Part shown: one piece after another, positions 1-11,134 of the stretch | Layout of the letters: each line of letters begins with the position of its first letter | How positions within the stretch are numbered: position 1 is the first letter of the stretch | Assembly (NCBI GenBank): GCA_028571685.1 | Contig: CM053140.1 | Location: 24,471,501-24,535,500, forward strand | Direction of reading: 5' to 3' | From: Heterohyrax brucei | Lineage: Eukaryota > Chordata > Mammalia > Hyracoidea > Procaviidae | Length of the DNA: 64,000 bases | Position numbers and translations under genes: made by a program | Notes under the pieces: generated by a model | What the model saw: only the letters and a program-made list of their open reading frames with translations | Database searches by the model: none | What the model was told of the DNA's origin: nothing

Positions 1-118
1 CGAAGTCCAATGTAGCAATGACTGTGAGGATGGTGCTGAGCTGGGCAGGGTTTCTGTCCATTGTACTGAGGGTCATTCTGAGTAGGAGCCATCTGGGTGG
101 CACCTAATAACAACCACA
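1..118 (+). mobile_element. RTE LINE 3' tail fragment
   Basis: The sequence matches the 3' end shared by the other RTE copies here (for example 41460-41610): a tract ending in a conserved motif and 'ggcacctaataacaac'. It is only the last part of an element that begins left of the window. No coding capacity. Confidence 0.7.
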
Positions 119-1134
119 TTTCAGAAAATCCAGGAGGGGGGTGCAGTCAAGATGGTGGACTAAGCGCACGTCTCCCTACATCCTCTGGAAACCAAGACCT
201 GAATTGATAATCAAACGGAGCCTTCTGATCACCTAATCAGCCCCAGGACATGGTAAAGGGCTGTTAATTTGGACTTCATACCACTGAGCTAAAAGCCTCC
301 TCTCTTTAGCTGACTCCCACTCCTGGCTAGCCCTGGCTCTCACGGACTGAGGGTAAACGCACCATTTTGACTTTACTTTCCTCTGTCTTGGCTGGTGGGC
401 AGAGCTGGGTCTTGCCTAACAGCTAGACTCAGACGTGCTGCTGGGGGGATAGGCAGGCAAAATTCCCGTATTTTGAGAGCCAGGCTTAGGACTCTGTTAA
501 TCTAGCCATTTTCGGCCTGTCGTTTTATCTCTGCCACAGCGCGGTTTGTATGGAATTTGACCATCACAGTGCGGGACGCCATGTTGGGTACAGAGATTTT
601 AGTAGGACCTAATTCTTAGCCTGGGAGCCAGCGCCTACAAACAGGACAGCGCTTCTCTGACAGAAAAGCAGTAATTTACACAGTGTCACCTACGTTGGGG
701 GCCCTGCAACAGAAGCAGAGGAATCAGTACCTCTCGGCACCTCTAGCCTCTCTATCTGCTGCCTGTGTGGAGGGTGCCATCTTGGATACGGTGGCCGCAG
801 CTGGACTTAATTCTTAGCTTGGGAGCCAGAGCCTGCCCACAGGAGAGCGCTTTTCTACCAGAAAAGCAGTACTCTACACAGTGTTGCCTAAGGCTGGGCC
901 CTGTCAGCAGAAGCCAACAGGGCAGTAGCATTGCTGTATTCTGAACTAGTTTGTACCATCTGGGTTTGGATATAGAGGTGCTTACTTTCCGAGGTGGGAA
1001 GAGGTACTTCTACACCTGGAAAGCTGACTGACTTGAGAAGTGGTCAGATATCTTTTGCTTTACATTTTAAGACAGCCTAGAGAAGCATCTGAAGTCCATC
1101 CTCACAGTATCTCTTCCAGCCTCTACTTACTCAT

Positions 1135-2093
1135 ATGGGACCCAAAAAGCAACAGACACTTGTGGCATACCAGAAATCACCCATGGCTTCAGAAGGCTCC
1201 CAAACAAAGCAACCAAGGAGTTTTCCGGATGAAGAAACTTTTATGAAAGCATCAGAAATTGACTACAAAATAATTATTTACAGAGCCCTTCTAGACCTTA
1301 TACAAAATGCAGCAGAACAAAAGGAGAAATTAAACAAACTGTTCGATCTGATGGAACACTAGTATTCTGAAATCCAACAGATCAAAACAAAATCAAAGAC
1401 ATAGAAACTTCCATGCAAAGCCAAGAAAACAGAATGGAACAAATGGAAAAAAGAATTTCTGACTTGGAAGACAGAACTACTGACACCAGCACCTATGAGC
1501 AGAAATCAGAAAAAAGAAACAAGAAAAATGAAGAAACATTAAGAAGCATGTGGGACTCTACTAAGAGGAACAACCTTTGATTAATTGGACTCCCTGAACA
1601 GGGTGAGACATGTGAGAACACAGAGAGCATTGTTGCTGAGCTGCTGACAGAAAACTTCCCAGAAATCATGAAGGAAGAAAATATAGACATCTCAGATGTG
1701 TATCGTACACCACCCAATATAGATCTCAAAAGAAAGACTCCAAGACATATTATAATCAAGCCTAACAAAATGAAACATAAGCAGCAGCTCTTAAAGGCAG
1801 CAAGACTCAAAGCAAAGCTAATATTCAGAGGGAAACCCTGTAGGTTTTTGTCAGATTTCTCAGCAGAAACCATGCTGGCATGGAGACAGTGGCATGACAC
1901 ATTGAAAGCCTTGAAGGAGAAGAACTTCCAACCAAGAATTTTATATCCTGCAAACTTATCTTTCAAATACGAAAATGAAATCAAGACATTCCCAGATAAA
2001 CAGAAATTCATAGACTTTGCAAAAACCAAACCAAAACTACAAGAAATACTGAAAGAAGTTCTTGGCTCTGGCTTAGAAGGACGAAACCACTAA
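1135..2093 (+). pseudogene. L1 ORF1 remnant (RNA-binding chaperone)
   Basis: L1 ORF1 protein is a trimeric nucleic-acid-binding protein that packages L1 RNA. The N-terminal part reads from 1135 (starts MGPKKQQTLVAY) to a stop at 1360-1362. A lysine/glutamate-rich coiled-coil-like stretch follows in another frame, and the conserved C-terminal half is open from 1668 to 2093, with family motifs such as RTPPNIDLKRKTPRHIIIK and ILYPANLSFKYENE. At least one frameshift and an in-frame stop (near 1578) separate the blocks. The ORF is not translatable as one protein. Confidence 0.85.
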
Positions 2094-2457
2094 CTTTATA
2101 TTTTAGAACGACACATTACTCAAAACTCTACTCAATTAGGGAAGGCTCCAAAGTCAATCACAGCTTTAGTACAAAAAGAAGCAATCCAGTGATCATCTTG
2201 AAAACTATGGTGCCATCATATTTAAAAGAGGGATGTACTACAGTCGTTATAGTCCTTCCAGATGAAGAGGAAGATGACAAGACTGGTAGTAATTAAAATT
2301 GGGTTTATATGTAGTTTATTAAGGGGGATCATAGGAGCAGCTGTAAAGCACAACAAAGATGTATCATACCATTTCGAGAAATGTTAACACAGGAGTCTCA
2401 ACAACTACAAAACCAGCTCTGAAAAAGGTGAACAACTCACAAAAAAGAATGTCCCAG

Positions 2458-3316
2458 CACACATTAGGAACAAGAACAACATTAAGTGGACTTCAGCATA
2501 ACTTGAGTACTCCTTCCATCTTAACTCAATACTGCAAGGATAGCGTAGCTGGGGCAGGGGGCGGGGGACCATGCTCTTAGGTGAATTCCAGGCCAATTGG
2601 TACAACTAGCGTTTTGCTAAGAGAGCTCTCTGCACCCCACATTGGTGAGTGGCGTCTGGGATCTTAAAAGCTGCCAAGCTGCCATCCGAGGACACAGCAA
2701 ATGGTTCCAACTCAGCAGGAACGGATGCTCACCAAGGGCCAAAATGGCATGCGGTAAAGACAACCGAGAAGACAGAGAGACCCACAAGAGTGGGTGCCTA
2801 CATCGACTTGGGACCAGAAGAACCGGATGGTGCCCGGCCACCACCAGTGATAGCCACGACGGAGCTCACAGAGAGGAGCCTCACTGGCAACACAAGAATA
2901 AAAAGAGGTGCATCATGAGATCTCCACTAAAAGACCTCAACTGATGGTCCAGCGGTTTTGGGGTTCCTCTGAGAGCATGGCCCCCTGCCCTGATGCTGCC
3001 CTTTCCCATAAATTATAACAAAGGTCCACTCTTTGGACAGGAATGGATTGGACTTGGCAATGCAGAGTAACCATATATTGGAGGCACTTTATGGTTCTGT
3101 ACATCTATAGGATATCATCTTGCTGACCTCTGGCTGGAGGAAGGGGAGTGGACGGAGAGGAGGGGAAAGGAGGCTGTTGGGAGGATGAGACATGTATGGA
3201 GCAGAGAGGAATAGGGTGCAGTCACCAGACAGGGAAAGCAGTGGAAGCTGCATATAGCGGGGCATGTAAATTTATATGTGAATGTACATTTTCACTCAGT
3301 TATGTTAAATAAAAAT
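2458..3316 (+). mobile_element. 5'-truncated L1 (3' UTR only), nested in older L1
   Basis: About 859 bases of the L1 3' UTR type that recurs at 16.3, 54.8 and 62.9 kb, ending in an A-rich tail with AATAAA. It is flanked by a perfect 17-base duplication ('aaaaaagaatgtcccag' at 2441-2457 and 3317-3333). That is the signature of target-primed reverse transcription. It sits in the ORF1-ORF2 spacer of the host L1, so it is the younger insertion. Apparent reading frames at 2642-2944 inside it are chance frames. Confidence 0.85.
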
Positions 3317-3388
3317 AAAAAAGAATGTCCCAGAATAGACTAATAAGAACAGCAGAGAAAACATCAACACAAAAATAAACATATCACA

Positions 3389-4275
3389 ATGGCAGCAGTG
3401 AATACATACCTATCAATAATTACATGGAATGTGAATGGACTGAATGCTCCAGTAAAGAGACATCGAGTGACATCTTGGATCAAAAGACATGACCCATCCA
3501 TATATTGTCTACAAGAAACTCACTTGAGACCTAAAGATAGGAACAAACTGAAAATTAAAGGATCGAAGAGTATGTATCAAGCTAACAATGAACAAAGAAG
3601 ACCAGGTGTGGCAATTCTAATCTCAGACAAAATCAATTTTAATGTAAAATCCACCATCGTGAACAAAGATGGACACTATTTATTGCTGAAAGGTTCAGTA
3701 CATAAGTAAGACTTAACTATATTAAATATTTATGCACCTAATATCAGAGCATCTAATTACATCGAAGAAACACTGATACACTCAAAAGAGAGTTAGATGA
3801 CTCCACAATAATAGTGGGAGCCTTAAACACTCCACTCTCAATACTGGACAGATCATCTAGAAAAAAGCTCAGTAAAGATACAGAAGACCTCATTTCCACA
3901 GTTAACCAACTAAACCTCATTGATATATACAGAACTTTCTACCCATCAGCAGACAACTACACCTTGTTCTCCAGTGCACATGGAACATTCTCCAGAATGG
4001 ACCATGTGTTAGGACATAATACAATGCTCAACAAAATCCATACCATTGAATTACTGCAAAGCATCTTCCAAGATCATAAAGCCATAAAAGTTGAAATCAA
4101 TAGCAGAAAAAACATAGATAGAAAGTGGAACTCTTGGAAACTCAACAACATCTTGCTCAAAAAATGTAGGTTATAGAAGAAAGCAAGGATGAAATAAAGA
4201 AATTCATGGATTCCAGTGAGAACGAAAACACTTCCTACCAGAACGTATGGGATACAACCAAAGCAGTGCTCAGAA
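3389..4275 (+). pseudogene. L1 ORF2 N-terminus (endonuclease domain), truncated
   Basis: From 3389 the frame reads with the AP-like endonuclease signature ITWNVNGLNAPVKRH followed by CLQETHLRPKD, which carries the catalytic glutamate. It is open to 3709, then continues in other frames (3814-4176) with SPDH-like and terminal endonuclease similarity. No reverse transcriptase domain follows, because L1 similarity stops near 4275. The full family protein is about 1,250 residues; under 300 remain here. It is non-functional. Confidence 0.85.
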
Positions 4276-4379
4276 GAAAATCCAGCATTTTCTCTAGCAC
4301 TTTCGTTGCCAAGTTCTATTTAAAAAAATCTTTTTGATGGTAGGTCATTTCAGTATTGAAATGGATGCTTACTAACTGA

Positions 4380-4841
4380 GTGTTTACATTTTTGGCTGGT
4401 AACATGGATTTTGGGGAGTATGGTCTGGCAATAAATTACATCTCTGAGAGTATTGGCACTGTGGTGCCACCGATCTGTGGTGTGACAATAGACCAAGGAA
4501 GACTATGTAATTTGTTGCAGGCAAATTTCTTTAGGTTACACGGGGAAACCGGTTTTCCAAATATGACACAGAAAAACCCAAACGAACCCATTTGTGTGCC
4601 CCAGTTTTTCACAGGAGACCATGGTTATGCTTTCAAGCCTTATCTCACACAAATAAAGACTTTAAAATGGACTAAAGTTTACAAAACTAACACATCCAGG
4701 AAGTATCACCCAATAGAATGCTCAGCCTACACAACACTGCGGTTCCAACTCACAGCAGTGAGATTCATGCGTTTCAAAGGGACTCACCTTGATGCTACAT
4801 GCATTCGAATTGGAATAATGCCTTATTTGGCTTACTTCTGA
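4380..4841 (+). other. Unrecognised 153-codon open frame upstream of CpG island
   Basis: An ATG-to-stop frame of 153 codons starting MFTFLAGNMDFGEYG. I recognise no family. It has five or six cysteines, no clear signal peptide, membrane segment or repeat. It lies just past the L1 break and about 120 bases before the CpG island. A few frames of this length are expected by chance in 64 kb of such composition, so it may be meaningless. It could also be remains of an old inserted sequence. Confidence 0.2.
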
Positions 4842-4964
4842 CCTCCAGAGGCAAAAACAACAACAACAAAAGGCTGGCAAATGTTTATGCCAATAGTAGG
4901 AAATAAAGACACCTTCGATCTTAAATTCCAGGGAAAGTCACTCAACACCCTTGGTCACTGGGTG

Positions 4965-5710
4965 GCGCCTCTTGGTCCACACAAGGAACCTTTCTCTTCT
5001 ACAGCTTTCTTTCCAGTAACCGGAAGCGGAAATGCACACTCACACCCGCCGCCGTCTTTGCTATCCTTTCTGATCTGGTGTCCCAGGGTCTGTGTCTGTC
5101 ACAGCCTCGTCTGGTCGGGCATTAGGTGCAGCCCGCCCTCGGGGCTGAGGGCGCCAATCTGACGCTCCGGCTCCTGCGCAGTCCAGGCTTCCTGTAGCCG
5201 TGGTGCGTCTGGGGCCGCCCGCAGACGCGCGCCACCACGCTCAGCTGCCCGCCGCCACCTCCGTCGCCTCTGCCGCGGCCGCCGCCATCGTCGCTGACAG
5301 TATCCTGCCACCCGGCCGCTTCTCTGCGGCTATTGCTGCTGCTCTCGCAGCAGCTTTCCTGTCGTTGCCACTGTTGCCACCGCCGCCACCGCCACGGCTT
5401 CCTCGTTGTCCCTGCTGTCCCCACTCTGTGGCCACCCCTTTTCTTCCGCTGCCTTCTAGGAGCTGCCGGCCTGCCTGGGACGTGCCCTCCGGATCTGCAG
5501 CTGCTTTCGGCGTGCCGTGGTCGGGAAAGCCAAGTGGTAGTCTAGACATGGGTCTCTCGGAGCGTTAGCGGGTAAGTTCTTGTCCATCAGCAGTGTGGTT
5601 CCCAGACTAGCAGTGACACCTACACCCAGGACTTTGTGACAAATCTAGATTCTCAGGCCTCGTGGAATCACAGGGTGATTAGCTGAGTCTAAACGCCCCG
5701 CTCCTGCCTC
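4965..5710 (+). promoter_or_regulatory. CpG island promoter of the zinc-finger gene
   Basis: This is the only strongly GC- and CpG-rich stretch in an otherwise AT-rich window. It is dense in CG from about 5030 to 5570, with runs of gcc/ccg triplets, and has no TATA box I can place. Such islands typically drive KRAB zinc-finger genes. It is followed at 5571/5572 by a strong splice donor (gcgg|gtaagt), and the next matching coding exons lie downstream on the same strand. Apparent long frames on both strands within it follow from the low stop-codon density of GC-rich DNA. Confidence 0.8.
5200..5571 (+). other. Untranslated first exon (3' end firm, 5' end uncertain)
   Basis: The sequence before the donor at 5571/5572 is CpG-island DNA and is the natural first exon for the gene whose KRAB exon is at 28010. 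The last ATG (5549) meets a stop within seven codons, before the donor, so no start codon is carried across the splice. The transcription start is not determinable; 5200 is only a nominal left edge. If right, intron 1 spans up to about 22 kb, or is split by the 6391-6536 exon. Confidence 0.5.
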
Positions 5711-5716
5711 CTCTGG

Positions 5717-5785
5717 TAATCCAAAAACTAAACCCGTTGCCATCAAGTGGATTCTGCCTCATAGGGACCCTATAAGTGATTTAGA
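5717..5785 (-). repeat. AfroSINE/RTE tail fragment
   Basis: Reverse-strand copy of the shared SINE/RTE 3' tail ('aaacccgttgccatcaagtg', then 'ctcatagggaccctata'). It is too short to decide which family it comes from. Confidence 0.6.
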
Positions 5786-6390
5786 AAATAATATTAGAAT
5801 GATTGTTCCCTGCCCTTGAGCACAGACAGTGTGACCTAGCTAAGCTAGGCCCACAGGAACTCACAAGGACACCTCAGCTGGGCCCCAAGATATAAAGACT
5901 ATATAGCTCAAATAATTTTGGAACATGTGTTTTATGAACACTTGCACATAAGCCATTCAAACAGAAACAAGACTTTTCCACTCTTATCTTTTTGTGTTAA
6001 CATTTAGTGAAGAGAAAATTGAAAACTTGTTGGGCCAATGAAGACCGTTGTGACTGTAATTACTGAAACCTGTACCAGTGATTGTTAAGGAAGAGGATTC
6101 GAAGTGTATCATCACAGTTTCTAGCCAGTCTGTGAAAAGGTGAAGCTTTTAATGGTTTTGTCGAGTGGTGACGTTAATTATTCTGATGGTTCTGTAATGT
6201 TCCTTGGACTCAGGCAGAGGCAGCAGGCTTGTCGAGGTTCTCATTCTTGCTTGCTGGGTAATATTCACTAGACTTGGGCAGACAGAGCTGTCTGCTTCTC
6301 AGGCTTGTCTGCTTCCCACTTTTCTGTTTTTCAATGTATGCTGAAGTTTTAATTTACTAAACTTTATGATGTTTTTCTCCCCTGCAACAG

Positions 6391-6536
6391 TTAATGGTGT
6401 AGTCATCAAGGATTTCTGAGGCTACAAATCCGTTGAACTTGAAGAGATCTAGACTGTGGAGCAGAAGCTGGCAAAAGAGAGCTCCTATGTTCTGGACTGA
6501 TGTGTTCCCACTCCATGTCCCTTCAATACTGACAGG
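6391..6536 (+). other. Probable alternative 5'-UTR exon
   Basis: A 146-base block bounded by a good acceptor (pyrimidine tract, then ctgcaacag at 6390) and a near-consensus donor (gacagg|gtgagt at 6536/6537). It holds short interrupted frames only, so it would be untranslated. A close copy, with the same boundaries but a weaker donor (gtgtgt), lies at 63501-63647. Conservation of an exon-sized block together with its splice sites in two places supports exon status. The alternative is a chance duplicated intron segment. Confidence 0.5.
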
Positions 6537-7633
6537 GTGAGTGCTTTCGGAAAACAACCCTTTATTTATCCTTTTTTGTTATCTTTCTAATATTTTCTTA
6601 AGTTTTGCTTGCCACATTTATTTGAAAAACCAGTTGTTTGATGAAGGAGAATCTTTCTTAGGTGTTTGCTTGATCAAAGATTTGGTTAAGAGTGATTCTT
6701 AGTAACTCTTTTGATAAACTGCAGTTGTGATCTGGATTCAGGCCTTTGCAACATTAGAGAACTAATTCTGTTTTCAAAGAGCTGTGAATCACCAGAAGCC
6801 ACAAAATTTGAGCCTTTTTGTGACTCAGAGAAAACCTAGAAAATAGTGCTCTGTTTTGCCAAATTCTCAGGGTGAGATGGCAGCTCCTGGCCTGTGTTAT
6901 GTAATATAAGGAAGAAGCAGTAGTTCTGTTTGTTTTTCTATGATACAGTTTCTTAGTGAAGAATCCCAGTGTTAAAACTTAAAATCATCAGTATCTTTAA
7001 AGTACTTTTCAATTGGATGAATTAGTATATTTAAGGTCTAAAATAAGAGACAGTGTCTCTGGTCATCAGAATAAATTAAGTTGAAAAAGAAAGAAACTAA
7101 AAACTTGAACCTTAGAGCTTACTGTCTTTGATAAATGATAAATGAAATGATACATGAGCCCAGGTATCCTTCCTGCTACTGACACATTGGTTTAGGGTTC
7201 ATATTTAAATGTACTGTAAACTGAGTATACTAGAAATGATTTGGAATTTCAGTGACCACTTTAGAAAAATGAGTTTTCATTTTTGTGGTCCTTTCTTTCC
7301 TCTTTAGGGAAATTTTACTTGGTGCTCAGTTTTTGTTAAAAGGTGTAATATTCCTCCATCGGAGGTTCTGGCAAGTTACTAAGTTTCATGTGGAATCTTT
7401 TTTTTCCATCAAATTGAGTTGATCTTACCAAAAAATTGCTATGCATACTTTAAGAAACCACAATTCTCATATCCTTGTTTTGTGTGGTATTGTTTAGTGA
7501 GTTTATGCGGTCTTCTTATCTGTTCTGAGAGCTTCCTTTTGGTATGGAGCATTGTATCTAAGTTTCTGTCTTGTATTAGGTTGGTGGCTCTGGCTGAGAA
7601 CCGATGTTTTTTGTAAGGCTATCTTAGAACCTC
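6537..7633 (+). other. Intron 1, no feature recognised
   Basis: AT-rich single-copy sequence between the second 5' exon and the first SINE. The first 150 bases or so are shared with the duplicate at 63.65-63.80 kb. I see no gene, RNA or clear repeat in the rest. The stretch 5786-6390, before the exon, is likewise blank. Confidence 0.5.
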
Positions 7634-7797
7634 AGGAAACCGTGGTGGCGTAATGGGTCAAGTGCTACCCCTGCTAACCGAAAGGTTGGCAGTGCAGATC
7701 TGCCAGATGCCTCTTGGAAACTCTAGGGGGCAGTTCTGCTCTGACCTCTAGGGTTACCATGAGTGAGACCCAACTCAATGGCAGTGGTTTTTTTTGG
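7634..7797 (+). repeat. AfroSINE
   Basis: Full-length SINE reading 'ggaaaccgtggtggcgtaa' with tRNA-like A- and B-box regions, the 'ctaaccgaaaggttggcag' block, and a tail ending in a T-run after 'gagacccaactcaatggc'. The tail is related to the RTE 3' end. Confidence 0.85.
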
Positions 7798-8097
7798 GAT
7801 CTTAGAATCTCAGTTTCTTCTTCATACAGAAAAACTGTGTCTTTGGTCTGTATTATGATTTAGACTTTTAATAGCTACATGGAGAATTTTGATATAAATT
7901 GTTGTATTTGAAAAGTATCTTGAGATCTTTATGTTCTGTATGTCAGTCTCAAAAGTAGAACCTTTCTAAGTAACTTAAGCTGGATACTACATGTGTTTAA
8001 TTTAAAGAAAAAGGATAGTTTTGTCTTAAAATAAAAGGAGAGATTCCAGACCAGTAAAAGGGAAATCGGTTATCTTTTGCCTTTCAAAATGTCTGAA

Positions 8098-8256
8098 TAA
8101 AAAAACCCATTGCTGTCGAGTTTGGTCTGACTCATAGCGACTGTAGAAGTCAGAGTAGAACGGCCACATGGTTTCTAAGGAGCGCCTGGTGGATTTGAAC
8201 TGCCGACCTTTTGGTTAGCAGACAGCACTGAGCCCACTATGTCACCCAGGTTTCCT
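8098..8256 (-). repeat. AfroSINE with target-site duplication
   Basis: Reverse-strand SINE from 'aaaacccattgctgtcgag' to 'acccaggtttcc'. The flanks carry a 15-base duplication with one mismatch (8080-8094 and 8254-8268, 'cctttcaaaatg' plus three), confirming retroposition. Confidence 0.9.
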
Positions 8257-9346
8257 TTCAAAATGCCTAGGTGAACTTAAATGTATGTAAATGAATTAGA
8301 GTGATTTAATCTTGTCTTCTACCTTGAGTTAAAAAATAGGGAGAGGGGACAGATCAGGCCTTCTAGTCACCAGTCTCCGTGCTGTAGAGCTCTAGGGGAG
8401 CTTTTGAAAGACCTTTTCCAACTAGGCAGAAACCTTTTAAGACAAAAAGAAATAGGAAAGAATTGCTTCTTTGCTATAATTTAAGAGAAATTAGGTAGAT
8501 TTTGATCATTAAAGAACTGCAAACAAGTTCTCTCTGTTGTAGGGGAACTCTGAGATACCTCTGAAATGGCCTGGAAAAATGTTTTCAGCAGTAGCCAGAG
8601 ACTTAAGATTATATGTCCCTGTCAACAAATTGGCCAGCGGAGCAGAGATTTTGTGATTTCCAGAGCTAGTTAATAAAACCTTTAAATGCGTTTAATATTA
8701 GATTGGGAAAAATAAGAGAAATAGTAAAAGTTGAGTGAAAACTTGGAATGTTTAAACAAACTATTTCAGCTTACAGTTATGTTTTATAGTATACAGGCAT
8801 ACAATAATTTCCAAGATATTTGAGATAACTTACTGATGTTAAATTGCGTTACCAGATATTTTGTCATAATTTAAGTATCATGATTGCATGAGAATATGAC
8901 CAATCGTAGTTCATCAAAAGTAAAGTATGATGTAGCTGAGCAAGCTTCATATAGCAATGAGCAATTCACAGAGCTCACACACCCAGTATGTCTAAGACCT
9001 TAAGATTGTGTTGAAGCAGAATCTTTATTGGATACTGGTAATTCTACTGCAGTTTATGGTGTACACTTTTTAGTAGGCTGACGGCTTCATGGAGCAAAAG
9101 CTGTGCATATTCCCAGGTCAGAATAGCAAATGTTGAGAAGGAGGGCAATGTGGGAGGCATGTGTAATGATATTAATCAAAATGCTTGAGCAGGTCCTACA
9201 AGGTCAGGGGAAGTAGTCTTGTTATTATTTGTCCATATTAATAAATAGTTGATCCAGAAACGTTTACCTGAAAAAGTCCAATCTTTACATATTGTACTTC
9301 TACAAATGTGATTTTATTTCTCTGTGTTAGCATGGCCTATAAAAGA
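8257..9346 (+). other. Intron, no feature recognised
   Basis: AT-rich DNA with many short stops in all frames. A stretch near 8940-9170 is slightly less AT-rich but I could not match it to any family in the window. Confidence 0.4.
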
Positions 9347-9515
9347 AATAAAACTGTTGCCACCAAGGTGATTCCAACTCAAGAAGAGCCTATAGGACAG
9401 AGTAGATCTGCCCCATAGGGTTCTCAAGGAGCAGCAGGTAGATTCCATCTGCTGACCTTTTTGGTTAGCAGCCGTAGCACACCAGAACTCTTAACCACTG
9501 CACTGCTAGGGCTTC
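9347..9515 (-). repeat. AfroSINE
   Basis: Reverse-strand copy with the tail ('aaactgttgccaccaaggtg'), the 'ggacagagtagatctgcccc' core and the tRNA-like head ending 'cactgctagggcttc'. Diverged. Confidence 0.8.
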
Positions 9516-9654
9516 TAAGGGTTAACTTCTTAAAATACCCATTCACCTCCTTATATCTCTACAATGTCTGAGTTTCCCTGCTATCACCCACATCCTCAGG
9601 CCAAGCAACTAAATTTCCTTTTGTAATACTGTCATTTTATACTGTCTTTTGTAG

Positions 9655-10390
9655 GTGTGTGGGAAAAGAACAACAGAATCCTTTTTGACCATTTTTACAT
9701 GTACAGTTCAGTAACATTATTTTCACTGTGTTTTGAAACCATTATCTGTCAGTTTCCAAGTTTTTCTATCACCCTTAGCAGAGAAACTCAGCACCTCTGA
9801 GCATTAACTTCCTCATTTCCCTCTCATCTGCCTCTGGTAATCAGTAATAAACTTTGGTTGCTATGCATTTGCCTACTTTAGATGTTTCATCCAAGTGGGA
9901 TCATAAAATATTTGTCCTTTTGTCTGACCTATTATATCTGTATATGTTTTTGTTCTTTAATAATAGTGTATGGTTCAGTAAAAATTTACACAGCAAAATG
10001 ATCCCAATTCAACAATTTCTACATAAATTGTTCAGTGATACTGGATACAGTATTCTCATTGAGTCTCCATTCTGGTTAGCATAGTATTTTCAAAGATCTT
10101 CAAGCAGCATTTATGATTACTTCATTTCTTTCTATGACTAATAAGCACCCTATATGGCATAGTAGTTAGGCACTCAACTGATAAGCAAAAGGTCAGTGGT
10201 TGTATATCTTTGGTGAAAGGTCTATTTAAGTTTTGTGTCCCTTTTTAAAATGATTTGTTTGTCTTCATGCTGTTGAGTGGTAGGAGTTCTTTATGTGTCC
10301 TGGGTATTAAATTCATGTTGTATATGATTCCCAAGTATTTTCTCCTCTCATATAGATTGTCTCTTCTCTTTTTCATGAAGTCTGTTGAGG
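9655..10390 (-). mobile_element. Old L1 3'-end fragments
   Basis: The sequence around 9700-9930 ('gtgggatcataaaatatttg') and 10225-10380 ('tcttcatgctgttgagtgg') reads as antisense L1 ORF2/3' UTR. In between, 9955-10100 resembles the elephant L1-tail motif also seen at 39175-39260, and 10146-10220 has a partial + strand SINE head. Highly diverged, with uncertain joins. Confidence 0.55.
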
Positions 10391-10392
10391 CA

Positions 10393-10909
10393 TGTTTCAG
10401 TCAGCTAGTGCTACTCTAACAGAAATACCACAGAATGGATGGCTTTAACAAAAGAAAAGTTTATTCTTACACAGTCCAGTAGGCTACAAGTCCGAATTCA
10501 GGGTTTCCGTTCCAGGTGTAGGCTTTCCCTCTGTCAGCTCTGGAGGAAACACCTTATGTTGCTCCGGTCTGTGGTCAGGGAGCATCTTGGCACAGGAACC
10601 TAAGGTCTGAAGAATGCACTGTATTCCTGGTGCTGCCTCTTGACAGTATCAGGTTCCCGACTCTCTGTTGCTTCTCTTTCCTTTTATCTCTTGTAGGATA
10701 AAAGATGGTGCAAGCGACAGTCCAGGGCAACTCCCTTTACAGTGGAGCAGGGAGGTGATCTTATGAAGGGATTCATGGTCTCACGCTAATCCTCTTTAAT
10801 GTACAGCGTAGGAAAATCACAAAATGGAGGGCAATCACACGATACTGGTAATCACAACCCAACCAAATTTCTATATGTATTCTGGGGGAACACAATTCAG
10901 TGCATGAGA
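10393..10909 (-). mobile_element. MaLR-type solo LTR
   Basis: About 517 bases of the LTR family seen seven times here. It reads TGTTTCAGTCAGCTAG at the left (the LTR 3' end on the - strand), contains the antisense poly(A) region ('agaaaagtttattcttac'), and ends near '...aattcagtgcatgaga'. No internal sequence adjoins it. Confidence 0.75.
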
Positions 10910-11134
10910 TGGAACAAGAATTTAATTTGATGAAATCCAATATATTTGTGTTGTCTTTTGTTGCTAATGCTTTTAGTATATAGCTAAGAATCCAGTGTTG
11001 AAAACTTGTGTGAGGAGAAAATTGTGACTATATGGCATGTTTAAAAAATTAAAAACTGCATAGGGAAAATGATCATTAAATACCACTTGTAATGTCACCA
11101 TCTGTAGAAAAATGTTGGGCTGTTTATTTTTCCC

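Larger units (their letters stand above)
136..4275 (+). mobile_element. L1 LINE, 5' end present, 3' half missing
   Basis: The element opens with an L1-type 5' UTR ('gcagtcaagatggtgg' near 150), followed by ORF1 remains (1135-2093), an inter-ORF spacer and the start of ORF2 (from 3389). It loses L1 similarity at about 4275, inside ORF2 and after the endonuclease domain. Most genomic L1 copies are 5'-truncated, so retaining the 5' end while losing the 3' end points to a later deletion or rearrangement rather than incomplete reverse transcription. A second L1 fragment is nested at 2458-3316. Both ORFs carry stops and frameshifts, so the copy is dead. Confidence 0.85.

Noticed and set aside
1493..2029. 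178-codon reverse frame
   Set aside because: Antisense of the A-rich L1 ORF1. Such frames arise from lysine- and glutamate-rich sense codons.
2642..2944. Two overlapping frames of about 90-100 codons
   Set aside because: They lie wholly within an L1 3' UTR insertion that is non-coding in its other copies (16.3 and 54.8 kb).
5099..5568. Several overlapping 70-120 codon frames on both strands in the CpG island
   Set aside because: GC-rich DNA has few stop codons. The frames are alanine, arginine, glycine and proline-rich, occur in all phases and have no family motif.
5546..5571. ATG near the end of the first exon as the gene's start codon
   Set aside because: It meets an in-frame stop before the splice donor, so it cannot extend into the KRAB exon.
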